Of a DNA stretch of 64,000 nt, positions 26,608 through 35,000 are shown in pieces (the stretch's first letter is position 1; each line of letters starts with the position of its first letter). Position numbers and translations under genes: made by a program. The notes under the pieces were generated by a model that was not told where the DNA came from, ran no database searches, and worked only from the letters and a program-made list of their open reading frames with translations. Source of the DNA: CAZMRF01 sp964568735 (GTDB taxonomy: Bacteria; Acidobacteriota; Polarisedimenticolia; JACPZX01); contig CAZMRF010000001.1 of NCBI GenBank assembly GCA_964568735.1, positions 1 through 64,000 on the forward strand, read 5' to 3'.

Positions 26608-27186
26608 TCAGCTCCCGCCGGGCCTCTGATTGTACAGGTTCATGGCCGCCTTGACACCCGCTTTCAGATAAACCTGAAGGGCATCCACCGATCGGCCAAT
26701 CATCTGCTCCAGCGTCTCGATCTCGCTCTCCTCGAATTCGTCCAGCACATGCTCCGCCAGCCCCGTACCCGCCTTCTCCGGCCGGCCGATGCCGAGCCGT
26801 ATCCGGCCGATCTGCTCCGTCCCCAGGGCCTCGAGCACCGAGAGGACTCCCCGATGGCCCGCTGCCCTGCCGTCGGGCCGTACCCTCACGGTGCCCAGCG
26901 GCAGGTCGCTGTCATCGTAGAGGAGCACGATGCCTTCGGGGCCCACGCCGTGCCGTGAGGCGATCGCCGCCACGGGGGCTCCCGAGAGGTTCATGAACGA
27001 CTGCGGCATCACGACGGAGAAGGACTCGCCCGCCCATCTCGCCGTGCGCACGAGGGCACCGCGCTCCTCGTGCTCGTCTCCGCGGCCGTGGCGGGCCAGG
27101 AACTCCCGGGCCGCCAGGAAGCCGACGTTGTGCCGCGTTCGCTCGTAGCGGGGCCCGGGATTCCCCATGCCCACGACCATGCGCAC
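26608..27186 (-). CDS. pth: Peptidyl-tRNA hydrolase
   Basis: The 192-residue enzyme shows the Pth signature: VVGMGNPGPRYERTRHNVGF with catalytic His, PQSFMNLSG with the substrate-clamping Asn, and LLYDDSDLPLGTVRVRPDGRAAGHRG with the catalytic Asp. It frees tRNA from prematurely released peptidyl-tRNAs. I chose the GTG at 27186 because the resulting MRMVVGMGNPG aligns exactly with family N-termini; ATG 27180 is two codons inside. The start directly abuts the rplY stop, the common rplY-pth arrangement. Confidence 0.96.
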   Translation of the reverse strand: MRMVVGMGNPGPRYERTRHNVGFLAAREFLARHGRGDEHEERGALVRTARWAGESFSVVMPQSFMNLSGAPVAAIASRHGVGPEGIVLLYDDSDLPLGTVRVRPDGRAAGHRGVLSVLEALGTEQIGRIRLGIGRPEKAGTGLAEHVLDEFEESEIETLEQMIGRSVDALQVYLKAGVKAAMNLYNQRPGGS

Positions 27187-27957
27187 CTACTTCTCTCTCT
27201 TGTCGCCTCCCGACTCCCGCTTGCCCTTCTTTTCGCCCCCCGGCTCCTTCTTCTCCCTCTGCTCGGCGCCCGCCTCCTTCTTCTCTCCCTTCTCGCCTTC
27301 CTCGTCCTCGGCCTTGCCCTTCTTGATCACCTCGGGCTCCGTGGGAGCGGCGGCCACGGCTTCCTCTTCCGCGGTGGCCTGTGCCTTCTCCGCGGCCGGA
27401 GCCACGACGGTGGCGATGGGGGTGTTCAGGTCCGTGTGAATCGTGACGTTCGTGGGGAGCTGCACGTCCGCGAGCTTCAACGCATGTCCCAGGTCGATCT
27501 CGCTCACGTCGACGTTGATCCTCTCCGGGATGTTGGCCGGCAGGCAGGAGACATCGATCTCCCTGCAGACGAAGTCGAGCACGCCGCCCTGCTGCTTCAC
27601 CCCGCGCGCCGTGCCGACGAGGTGCACGGGGATCTTCACGCGTATCTGCTGATCCATCGAGATCCTGTACAGGTCCGCGTGGATGATCTTCCCGGTCAGC
27701 GGATCGTGCTGAACGTCCTTGAAGATCGTGACGCCTCCCTCTTCGAGCCCGTCGACGCCGAAGCTGAAGAGCGTCGTGCTCGTCGCCGCGCCGTGGAGGA
27801 TGCCGTCGAGCCGCCGGGGATCGATCTGGAAGTTCACCGGCGCCCTGGCGGCCCCGTAGAGGACGCCGGGGACGAGGCCCCGGCGGGCGAGCTTGCGTGA
27901 AGCCTTCCGCCCCAGGGTGTCCCGCTGCTGAGCCTGAATCTTGATGTCTGTGAGCAT
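27187..27957 (-). CDS. rplY: 50S ribosomal protein bL25, long CTC form with a charged tail
   Basis: The 256-residue protein has the 5S-rRNA-binding bL25 domain (about residues 1-95; RDTLGRKASRKLARRGLVPGVLYG and KIIHADLYRI) and the beta C-terminal domain of the CTC/TL5 form (about 96-185; RVKIPVHLVGTARGVKQQGG). A tail of some 70 residues alternating Lys, Glu and Gly follows (GEKGEKKEAGAEQREKKEPG). Lys/Glu tails on bL25 are seen in some phyla; this one is long and of low complexity. It is followed directly by pth. Confidence 0.95.
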   Translation of the reverse strand: MLTDIKIQAQQRDTLGRKASRKLARRGLVPGVLYGAARAPVNFQIDPRRLDGILHGAATSTTLFSFGVDGLEEGGVTIFKDVQHDPLTGKIIHADLYRISMDQQIRVKIPVHLVGTARGVKQQGGVLDFVCREIDVSCLPANIPERINVDVSEIDLGHALKLADVQLPTNVTIHTDLNTPIATVVAPAAEKAQATAEEEAVAAAPTEPEVIKKGKAEDEEGEKGEKKEAGAEQREKKEPGGEKKGKRESGGDKREK

Positions 27958-28002
27958 GGTACCTGCTTCTCCTCCCGCCCCCCTTCGGGGAGCCGGGCCG
28001 CG

Positions 28003-28953
28003 TCAAATGAAGAGACTGCTGACCGACGAGTTGTTGTGAATTCTCAGTATGGCTTCGCCCAGGAGCTCGGCGACGCTGAGGACCTCGAGCCTGCCCGCGG
28101 CTCGTCTCGATTCATCGAGGGGGATCGAGTCCGTCACCCAGGTCCGGGTGAGCTTCGAGGCCATCAGCTTCTCGACGGCTCCCTGTGAGAGCACCGGGTG
28201 CGTGAAGCAGCCGAAGACCTCGCGCGCCCCCTCCCGGGCCAGCGCGCGAGCGCACTCCATGACCGTCGTCGCGCTGTCCACGATGTCGTCCACGATGAGC
28301 GCGGTCCGGTTCTTGACCTCTCCGATGAGGTGCATCACCTCGGGGACGTTCCCCTCTCCGCGCCGCTTGTCGACGATGGCCAGCGCCGCGTTGAGCCGCT
28401 TCGCGTAGGCGCGCGCCCTCTCGACGCCGCCCGCGTCCGGGCTGACGATGGTGAGATCCTGAAGCCCCAGCTTCTCCACGAACGAGATGAAGACGGGCGC
28501 GGCGAAGAGATGGTCCACGGGGATGTTGAAAAAGCCCTGGATGGCCGGGGCATGCAGATCGAGCGCGAGGATGCGGTCCGCGCCGGCCGCCGTGAGGAGG
28601 TCCGCCACGAGCTTCGCGGAGATCGGCACCCTGGGCTTGTCCTTCCGCTCCTGCCGCGCATACCCGTAGTAGGGGATCACGGCGGTGACCCTCGAGGAGG
28701 ACGAGCGCTTGAAGGCGTCCAGCATCACCAGCAGCTCCATCAGGTTGTTGTTGACGGGCGGGCAGGTGGACTGGATGACGAAGACATCGCCTCCTCGCAC
28801 GTTCTCGCGGATCTGGCAGTAGGACTCACCGTCCCTGAACTGCGTGATATTGATCCGCCCGAGGGGGAGATCCAGGTAGGCGCAGATGGCCGCAGCCAGG
28901 GTCGGGTTGGCCGACCCCGAGAATATCTTGATGTCACGGTCCATCGGCTTCAT
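28003..28953 (-). CDS. prs: Ribose-phosphate pyrophosphokinase
   Basis: The 316-residue enzyme makes PRPP from ribose 5-phosphate and ATP. Signatures are intact: FSGSANPTLA at the start, FRDGESYCQIRENVRGGDVF, PYYGYARQERKDKPR (catalytic flexible loop), DLHAPAIQGFF with the catalytic His, and the PRPP-binding VDDIVDSATT. Two starts are possible, ATG 28953 and ATG 28944. AGG motifs upstream favour the first. The order lolB-ispE-(spoVG, tRNA)-prs-rplY-pth parallels the lolB-ispE-prs cluster of proteobacteria. Confidence 0.97.
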   Translation of the reverse strand: MKPMDRDIKIFSGSANPTLAAAICAYLDLPLGRINITQFRDGESYCQIRENVRGGDVFVIQSTCPPVNNNLMELLVMLDAFKRSSSSRVTAVIPYYGYARQERKDKPRVPISAKLVADLLTAAGADRILALDLHAPAIQGFFNIPVDHLFAAPVFISFVEKLGLQDLTIVSPDAGGVERARAYAKRLNAALAIVDKRRGEGNVPEVMHLIGEVKNRTALIVDDIVDSATTVMECARALAREGAREVFGCFTHPVLSQGAVEKLMASKLTRTWVTDSIPLDESRRAAGRLEVLSVAELLGEAILRIHNNSSVSSLFI

Positions 28954-28993
28954 GATTCGCCTGCTCCTGCCGGATCGGTCCCCTCACGCGCGC

Positions 28994-29067
28994 TGGCTGG
29001 GGCGGGAGGATTCGAACCTCCGTTCCTGGATCCAAAGTCCAGTGTCCTACCGCTGGACGACGCCCCA
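28994..29067 (-). tRNA. tRNA-Gln (UUG)
   Basis: The minus strand folds as a complete tRNA. The acceptor stem is TGGGGCG/CGCCCCA with discriminator G and encoded CCA (28994-28996). The anticodon stem is CTGGA/TCCAG with loop CTTTGGA, giving anticodon UUG. The T arm contains GGTTCGAATCC. It lies between spoVG and prs on the same strand, four bases after the spoVG stop, so it may be cut from a shared transcript. Confidence 0.97.
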
Positions 29068-29071
29068 GACG

Positions 29072-29398
29072 TCAGGAAAAGATGTCTGAGGTGGATTCCG
29101 AGGTCTCCGGAGGTTCCTCCTCGGCGTCCGCCACAGCATCGGGCTGCGCGAGCACCTCATTGTACCGGGCGAGGATTTTCTCCTCGAGCATCCGGCGCGT
29201 CTCGCTGTTCAGGGGATGCGCGATGTCGCGGAAGGTACCGTTCTTCCGCTTCTTGCTCGGCATCGAGATGAAGAGGCCGTTGCTTCCGTTGATGATCTTG
29301 ATGTCGCTGACGACGAAGCAATCATCGAGGATGATGCTCACGAACGCCTTCAGTTTCTCCTCGTGAACGGGAAAGACCCGCACGGCAGTCACTTCCAT
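29072..29398 (-). CDS. spoVG: SpoVG family regulator
   Basis: The 108-residue protein matches SpoVG: EVTAVRVFPVHEEKLKAFVS, FVVSDIKIINGSNGLFISMP and FRDIAHPLNSETRRMLEEKI. SpoVG proteins are small site-specific DNA/RNA-binding regulators, named from Bacillus sporulation but widespread in non-sporulating bacteria. The C-terminus adds an acidic Glu/Ser tail. ATG 29398 begins the conserved N-terminus, with AGAGG about 10 bases upstream. It sits 13 bases after ispE. Targets cannot be guessed from this sequence. Confidence 0.94.
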   Translation of the reverse strand: MEVTAVRVFPVHEEKLKAFVSIILDDCFVVSDIKIINGSNGLFISMPSKKRKNGTFRDIAHPLNSETRRMLEEKILARYNEVLAQPDAVADAEEEPPETSESTSDIFS

Positions 29399-29411
29399 CT
29401 TCGACGTCCTC

Positions 29412-30322
29412 TCATGCCGGCCGGCCCGACGTCTCTTCTCTCCCCTCCCAGAGGGAGAGATCCCGCTCCCGCCGGCCCAGGCTCCGCGCCGTGACCGCCA
29501 CGAATCCGGCTTCGCGGACCCTCCGTGCCCCCTCGGACGCCGAGGGCGCATCCTCAAAGAGCCCGTAAAAGGCCGAGCCGCTCCCCGTCATCGAGACGGA
29601 GCGCGCGCCCGTTGTCTCCATTGTGTTTCGGAGATCTTTCAGGGAGGGCCGGAGCCGGATCGCGGCCTCCTCGAGGTCGTTCGCGACGAAGGACCTCTCG
29701 TCCCCCCGGACAGTGGACCAAGCCGCGAAGTTGTTCACTCTACATATGTTGTCCGTGGAAGTCAATAAATCGTCCCAGGATGCGTAGACCGCGGCGGTTT
29801 CCAGTGGATCGGGCCCGAAGCCCAGCACGAGGTGAAGGAGCCGGCCCTCAGGCAGCGGATAGACCTGGTCGCCNNNNNNNNNNCCCCGTACAAGAAGAAG
29901 GGCACGTCGGAGCCCACCTTCGCGGCAGTTTCGTGGAGCTCGCGTGGATCCCGCCTCCGTCCCTCCATCTCGGCCAGCCCGAGGAGCACTCCGGCTGCGT
30001 CGCTGCTCCCGCCACCCAGCCCCGCGCCGGCTGGGATGCGCTTGGTCAGGGTGAAGCGCACACCTTGCACCCCCGCGGCGGCGGCGGCCTTGAGAACCAG
30101 GTTGGTTTCGTCCGCGGGCAGCTCGCATCTGGTCCCCTCGGGCCAGGCGTACTCCATCCGGAGTGAGAGAGCCGGGGCCGGGGCCATCTCCAGGGTGTCG
30201 TGGAGATCGATCGTGTGCAGGATCGTGCGAAGGTCGTGATAGCCGTCGTCGCGGGCGCTGAGGACCTCGAGCCTGAGGTTGATCTTCGCGAAGCAGCGGA
30301 TGCGGCGGACCTGGCCGTTCAT
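29412..30322 (-). CDS. ispE: 4-(cytidine 5'-diphospho)-2-C-methyl-D-erythritol kinase, with assembly gap
   Basis: IspE phosphorylates CDP-methylerythritol in the MEP isoprenoid pathway. The N-terminal half (30322 down to 29884) has CFAKINLRLEVL, the GHMP motif PAGAGLGGGSSDAAGVL and KVGSDVPFFLYG. The C-terminal half (29873 to 29412) has LHLVLGFGPDPLETAAVYA and the third GHMP motif SMTGSGSAFYGLF. Ten N bases at 29874-29883 separate them, and the halves lie in different frames across that placeholder. The true gap is therefore not ten bases modulo three. I treat this as one intact gene with an unresolved join, not a frameshifted pseudogene. It follows the lolB-like gene closely. Confidence 0.9.
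29874..29883. other. Scaffold gap of ten N inside ispE
   Basis: Ten N bases fall after FFLYG of IspE, within the conserved substrate-binding segment. Frame is lost only because the gap length is a placeholder. Confidence 0.99.
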
Positions 30323-30353
30323 GGCCGGAAGTTACACGGAACGGGCGCTTCGC

Positions 30354-31016
30354 TCAACGTGGGCGCGTTTCTCCACCTCCGCCCTGCAGCGCCTCGCGCA
30401 GGGCCTCCGCGATCTCCTCGACCCCGGCCTGCTTGAAATGCTGAGGCGCGACGAGGGGCTCGAAGGCTGTCGTCTGCCGGCTCGGGTCGAGCGGCGAGGC
30501 ATCCCTCAACCTGAGATCGAGAAGCCCCCCCGGGCAGGTTACACGTATCCGCCCCGGGGCCCAGCCATGCTCCCCCACCGGCCTCCATCCCTCTCGACGG
30601 ATGTCGCAGCCATCGGGAAGGGCGGGCGCTCCTCCGTACAGGATCGCTGACAGATCGGCCGCGGTGAGGGACAAGCCGGTAATGGACTCCAGAAGCCGGG
30701 CACTCGAGGTGTCGCGGATGAAGAGGCCTTCCCTCCCGAGAACGGCGCTCAGCTCATCGCCACGGCAGACCAGGAGAAAGGAATTGCCGCCTCCGGCGAT
30801 CTCGACCCGGAGGCTCGTCCCGGCTGAGGCGAGGATGCCCTTGAAACGGAGGCTGCCCGCATCCCCCTCGACGCGCGCGGAGAATGCGGCGGCGTAGGGC
30901 ACCTCCGAAACAAGAAGATCGGCCGGCGGCATGCGGCCACAGCCCGTGAGAAGAGCCACCGCGACGAGGCCGATGCACGATTCCCATCTCCCGCATCGGG
31001 AGAAGGCCCCGGCCAT
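30354..31016 (-). CDS. lolB: Outer-membrane lipoprotein LolB-like
   Basis: The 220-residue protein has a signal peptide with a good lipobox ALLTGC (Cys26) and a beta-rich domain of the LolB/LolA convex-barrel type (FSARVEGDAGSLRFKGILAS, then LLVCRGDELSAVLGREGLFI). Sequence similarity alone is modest. Gene order carries much of the weight: lolB-ispE-prs is the classic proteobacterial cluster, and here the order is this gene, ispE, spoVG, tRNA, prs. LolB accepts lipoproteins from LolA and inserts them into the outer membrane. The ATG overlaps the stop of the TPR gene by one base (TGATG). Confidence 0.7.
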   Translation of the reverse strand: MAGAFSRCGRWESCIGLVAVALLTGCGRMPPADLLVSEVPYAAAFSARVEGDAGSLRFKGILASAGTSLRVEIAGGGNSFLLVCRGDELSAVLGREGLFIRDTSSARLLESITGLSLTAADLSAILYGGAPALPDGCDIRREGWRPVGEHGWAPGRIRVTCPGGLLDLRLRDASPLDPSRQTTAFEPLVAPQHFKQAGVEEIAEALREALQGGGGETRPR

Positions 31017-32632
31017 CAGTCGGGCCGTTCTCCGGTCCTGGTCCCGCCGGCCTCCCGGATCTTCTCCTTCACACGGGCGGCCTCCTCGATCCCCAGCTTG
31101 AGCGCCGTCTCCCAGGCCTGAACGGCTTCCGCCTGCCGGCCGCGCGCCCAGTAGAGATCGCCGAGGTGCTCGCGCACCACGGGCTCCTCGGGGATCGACT
31201 CCGCCGCACGCCTCAAGGACTCCTCCGCCTCGTCCAGCCTCCCGAGCCGATAGAGGGTCCAGCCGAGCGAATCGAGATAGGCACCGTTGGCGGAGTCCAG
31301 CTCGAGGGCCTTCTGGACGAGCTGGAGCGCCTCGTCGAGCTTCTCGTTCCTCTCGGCGAGCATGTATCCGAGGTAGTTCATCGCGGCGTGATTTTCCGAG
31401 TCCATCTGGATCGCGCGCCTCAGGAGGTGCTCCGCACGGCGGCGATCGGACTCTCTTTCCATCCGCGCCCCGGCTCGAAGGAAGACGAGGGAGAGCACCT
31501 GGCCAGGCACGGCCTCGCTCCCCGGGCGGGAGGCGAGGGCACCGAGGATCTCCTCCGCCGCGTCGTCCTTCTCGAGGAGGAACAGGATCTCAGCACGCTT
31601 CAGGGCGAAACGATCTTCTCCGGGAAAGCGCCGTTCGGCTTCCAGCGCAATCTCCTGCGCCCGGCGGAGATCCTCCCCGGCCACCGCCTCCACCTGGAGC
31701 AGCAAGGCTGTCCTGAGATCAGCTTCCTCGCGCGATCCCGGAGGAGGATTCCCCAGCTCCGCCACGAGCCCCGCAGCGCTCCGGGCAGCACCGGCGTGAT
31801 CGCCGCGGCGTTCCTGCACCCTGACGAGGGCGAACCTGAACTCGCTCCGCTCCGGGTGGTCTGCCGCGAGGGCGCGGAGGATCTCCTCCGCGCCTGCGAG
31901 ATCACCGCTCAGCTCCCTGGCCTCCGCGAGCGAGGCGCGCAGCTCGAGGAGGTCCGGCCGTGCCGCGGCCGCCGCCTCGAGAACCTCGCGGGCCTTCGTG
32001 GGGCTCCCGGCGCGCGAAAGCGCCCTCGCGAGCATCTGGGCCGCTTCCACGGCCTCCGGGTGAGCTTCGACGAGGCCTTCGAGAAGGGCAATGGTCTGGG
32101 AGTAGCTGCCCTGCGCGTAGTGGATTCTCGCCAGCCCGAGGCGAGCGTCCGTGTCGCCTGGATCGAGCTTCAAGAGCTCTTGATGTGCTTCGATCGCCTC
32201 GAGGAGAAGCTGGGGTGTCGGTGCCTCGTTGCGGCTCAGCTCGAACTGGAAGAGGTCCACGATGAAGCGTCGGGGCTCGATGGCGCCGGGGGCCAGCGCG
32301 GCGGCGCGCCGGGCCTGCTCGAGGGCGTCGTTCGCACGCTGGAGACCCAGGTAGACCCGCGCCAGCTCCAGTGGCAGCTCCGACGAGGAGGGGTCGGCTC
32401 TGACGGCGTCTTCGAGGTGGCCCCGCGCCCCTTCGTAGTCCCTCTCCATGAGGGCCTGCTGCGCCAGGCAGTAGGCGTAGTAGCCCACAGCTCGTCCTTC
32501 AAGCGTGACGACGGCCCGGGGTGGAGGCTCCGGACGAAGATCGATCTGATGCGCAGGCGAAGAAGGGGGGGCGGCGCCGGATGCAAGGAGGAGCCCCGCG
32601 ATGACGGCGGGCAGAATGGGGACGGGGCTCAC
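31016..32632 (-). CDS. Exported tetratricopeptide-repeat protein
   Basis: The 538-residue protein has a signal peptide (about 1-20) and then TPR units along its length. Clear ones are DYEGARGHLEDAVRADPSS, GSYSQTIALLEGLVEAHPEA, NEKLDEALQLVQKALELDSA and GRLDEAEESLRRAAESIPEE. The segment AMNYLGYMLAERN near residue 410 resembles TPR proteins encoded beside lolB in several phyla. It is probably a periplasmic or outer-membrane scaffold, by inference. The start is GTG 32632 with GAGGTGA eight bases upstream, overlapping the end of the S41-like gene. Its stop overlaps lolB, so the three genes are likely translated together. Confidence 0.88.
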   Translation of the reverse strand: MSPVPILPAVIAGLLLASGAAPPSSPAHQIDLRPEPPPRAVVTLEGRAVGYYAYCLAQQALMERDYEGARGHLEDAVRADPSSSELPLELARVYLGLQRANDALEQARRAAALAPGAIEPRRFIVDLFQFELSRNEAPTPQLLLEAIEAHQELLKLDPGDTDARLGLARIHYAQGSYSQTIALLEGLVEAHPEAVEAAQMLARALSRAGSPTKAREVLEAAAAARPDLLELRASLAEARELSGDLAGAEEILRALAADHPERSEFRFALVRVQERRGDHAGAARSAAGLVAELGNPPPGSREEADLRTALLLQVEAVAGEDLRRAQEIALEAERRFPGEDRFALKRAEILFLLEKDDAAEEILGALASRPGSEAVPGQVLSLVFLRAGARMERESDRRRAEHLLRRAIQMDSENHAAMNYLGYMLAERNEKLDEALQLVQKALELDSANGAYLDSLGWTLYRLGRLDEAEESLRRAAESIPEEPVVREHLGDLYWARGRQAEAVQAWETALKLGIEEAARVKEKIREAGGTRTGERPD

Positions 32633-32644
32633 GTGGAGCTCACC

Positions 32645-33829
32645 TCAGGCGGCCTTGGCCTCGCTCGCGGCGGCGGCCAGCCACTCTTTCGCTTTTTCGA
32701 GTTGCCGATCCGCCCGCTTCTCGAAAGGCAGATCGGGATCCACGGGGATGGGGACCGAGGGCTTGAGTCCCTCGCCGTGCCATGTCGTCCCCCGTGGTGA
32801 GACGTACTTCCGCACGGTCAGCAGCAGATAGCCTCCATCCGCGAGGGGCAGCGCTTCCCGCTCCCCTGCCCGGCCGAGCGTGGGTTCTCCGGCTTGGGTG
32901 GCGAGCCCCGAGTCGGCCAGCGCCGCCACGAAGAGCTCGGCAGCGAGCGCGGTGCCTGGATTCGTCAACAAGAGGATCTGTCCCCTCCATGGGGTCCGAG
33001 GCCCTTCCCCCCGGACAGGCGCGTCTGCGGTTCCCCTGCCCCGTATCACGGCCTGGATCCCGTCGCCGGTGATCACGGAGGCAGCGCGGATCGCCTCCTC
33101 GGGCGCACCCCACGCGTTGTCCCTGAGATCGATGACCAGGCGGTTCGTCCCGTCGCGGTGGAGCTTGTCGAGGATCTTCGAGAGGGCCGTGCCGGCGCCG
33201 GGACCGAAGGCCGGAAGCCGCACGACGGCGACCGTGCCGGCGACCGCGGCCAGCGTAGGAAGGGGCAGCGGATTCTCACGAAGCTCGACCTGGATGTCGA
33301 CCCGATCGGGCGCCTCCGGCCGGCTGATCTCGAGAGTGACCTTGGAGCCGGGATCTCCACGCAGCAGCCTCTGGGCCTCCGAGTACGCGATCGATGCAGA
33401 GGGCCGGTTCGCAATGCGCCGGATGCGGTCTCCCGGCCTCACACCCCCGGCCTCCGCTCCGGAGCCCGGGAGGACGGCGGCGACGAAGAGGAAGCCCGCG
33501 CGGCGCGTGAGGACGATCCCGGCCGAGGCCGGGGCGGGCGTTGGATCTGCAACGCTCTGCTGATACTGGGTGGCCGAGAGGTACTCGCTCTCCCCGTCGA
33601 GCGCCTCCAGGAGGCCCTGGTAGGCGCCCTTCAGGAGGACGCTGTCAGGAACATCCTCTACGTAATTGTGCCGGACGAGAGCCAGGACTTCATTGAAGAG
33701 CTTGAGGTACCCGTAGGTCGAGCCCGGATCGCCCGAGCTGTTCACGGCGGAGAGCCCCGTGGCCATCGCGACCGTTACGACCAGGCCGAGGGCCCCCAGG
33801 GCTACAGGGTGGGATCCAAATCGCCTCAC
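32645..33829 (-). CDS. S41 (CtpA/Prc) family protease homologue lacking catalytic residues
   Basis: The 394-residue protein has a membrane anchor or signal (VALGALGLVVTVAMATGL), an N-terminal helical segment (VRHNYVEDV), a PDZ domain (about 110-190; GGVRPGDRIRRI) and an S41 core (about 200-370). The core keeps the family scaffold: RLVIDLRDN, GEPTLGRAGE, KYVSPRGTTW and EGLKPSVPI. The nucleophile motif that should read S-A-S-A-S-E is T-A-L-A-A-E, and the general-base Lys (FGKG) is Arg (LGRAG). Both catalytic residues are therefore replaced. I infer a pseudoprotease, perhaps a PDZ adaptor. The start GTG 33829 overlaps the stop of the LytM gene (GTGA), so they are co-translated. Confidence 0.87.
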   Translation of the reverse strand: MRRFGSHPVALGALGLVVTVAMATGLSAVNSSGDPGSTYGYLKLFNEVLALVRHNYVEDVPDSVLLKGAYQGLLEALDGESEYLSATQYQQSVADPTPAPASAGIVLTRRAGFLFVAAVLPGSGAEAGGVRPGDRIRRIANRPSASIAYSEAQRLLRGDPGSKVTLEISRPEAPDRVDIQVELRENPLPLPTLAAVAGTVAVVRLPAFGPGAGTALSKILDKLHRDGTNRLVIDLRDNAWGAPEEAIRAASVITGDGIQAVIRGRGTADAPVRGEGPRTPWRGQILLLTNPGTALAAELFVAALADSGLATQAGEPTLGRAGEREALPLADGGYLLLTVRKYVSPRGTTWHGEGLKPSVPIPVDPDLPFEKRADRQLEKAKEWLAAAASEAKAA

Positions 33830-34959
33830 GGTCGGGCCTCCCGGCGCGCTCGCCGCAACCATCCGGCCGGGTCGAGAGCCCGGCCCTGATGTCGTATCTC
33901 GAAGTAAACGCTGGAGTAGCCATCCGCGTCGGGCTCGGGGGCGAACCCGACTTCCTGGCCCGGGAGGAGATCGTCTCCCGCCGCCACGATAGCCGCTCCC
34001 AGCCGCGCGTAGACCGAAAGATATCGCCCCCCGTGGTCGATAACAACCGTGCGGCCATAACTCCCGAACCTGTGGCTGAACAGGACGCGTCCGGAGGCGA
34101 CCGCGCTGACCGGAGCGCCCGGCTCCGCGCGCAGGTCCCATCCCGGGTGAGGCGTGACCGTGCCGAAGCGCGGATGCCTCCGGTCGCCGAATCCGTGCCT
34201 CACGCTCCCCTCCACCGGCCACGGGAGCGTCCCCTTCAATCGCTCGAGATCGACGGCGAGAGGAGGAAGCGTGCTGCCCGGCGGGAAGCTGTCGAGCATC
34301 GCCGCCAGATCCAGCGCGGCCCTCCGGAGCTCGGCTGCGGCCTCCTGGTTCATCGACCGCTCGCGCTCCACGCGCTCGAGCAAGGCGAGCCGTTCCTTTC
34401 TCGCCTCGACGAGGCGCTCCCCCTCCTCCTCGGCCTTTCCCACGGCCAGCTCGAGTTCCGACCGGCGGCGCCCCAGGATCGCCTGCCGTGATTCGGACTC
34501 GCTCAGCTGCTCCGCGTAGGTACGAAGGACCGCGAGCTGGCGCCTGGAGACGACGTCGAGATGCTGGAAGGCTCTCATGACGTCGCGAGGGTCGTCCACC
34601 GAGAGCACGGAGGCATACCCCGCGAGGGCGCTCCGCTTGTAGATCTCGCGCAGCGCCGCTGCCGCCTGCGCGCGTGTTCGCTCCAGGCTCCTGGCCAGAT
34701 CCGCGGCCTGGGCCTCCTCCGCGGCGAGGCCCGCCGCGACGTCGTCACGCTCGGCCTCGGCCTTCTGGTGCAGTCTCCGGCTCAGAGCCTCGCGCGTGCC
34801 GAGAAGCTCCAGGTCCCTGCCCAGCGATGACGCGTCCTGCTCGATCTCGCGGAGCTGGGCTTCGAGATACCGGATCTGCCGATCGAGGGCATCCGAGGGC
34901 TCCGCCCTGACAGGCTCGTCCGCCGGGTGGGCCAGCGAGGCGGTTGCCAGGAAGAGCAA
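33826..34959 (-). CDS. EnvC-like coiled-coil protein with a degenerate LytM domain
   Basis: The protein has a signal region, a long coiled coil (about residues 20-215, e.g. RYLEAQLREIEQDASSLGRD) and a C-terminal LytM/M23 domain (about 250-365) with HPGWDLRAEPGAPVSAVASG and SYGRTVVIDHGGRYLSVYARL. The first zinc His and Asp are kept. The family YAHL histidine is Arg (YARL), and the final H-x-H is replaced by S-V-Y (SSVYFEIRH). As with EnvC and NlpD, a non-catalytic LytM domain suggests an activator of cell-wall amidases in division, by analogy. TTG 34959 is the first ordinary start. A CTG at 35004, overlapping the upstream stop (CTGA) with GAGGGAGAAGG before it, would give a much better signal peptide. 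Confidence 0.85.
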   Translation of the reverse strand: MLFLATASLAHPADEPVRAEPSDALDRQIRYLEAQLREIEQDASSLGRDLELLGTREALSRRLHQKAEAERDDVAAGLAAEEAQAADLARSLERTRAQAAAALREIYKRSALAGYASVLSVDDPRDVMRAFQHLDVVSRRQLAVLRTYAEQLSESESRQAILGRRRSELELAVGKAEEEGERLVEARKERLALLERVERERSMNQEAAAELRRAALDLAAMLDSFPPGSTLPPLAVDLERLKGTLPWPVEGSVRHGFGDRRHPRFGTVTPHPGWDLRAEPGAPVSAVASGRVLFSHRFGSYGRTVVIDHGGRYLSVYARLGAAIVAAGDDLLPGQEVGFAPEPDADGYSSVYFEIRHQGRALDPAGWLRRARREARP

Positions 34960-35000
34960 GCAGCCCGCCGCGAGGAATAATCGGGGGCGCCGATCGCGCC

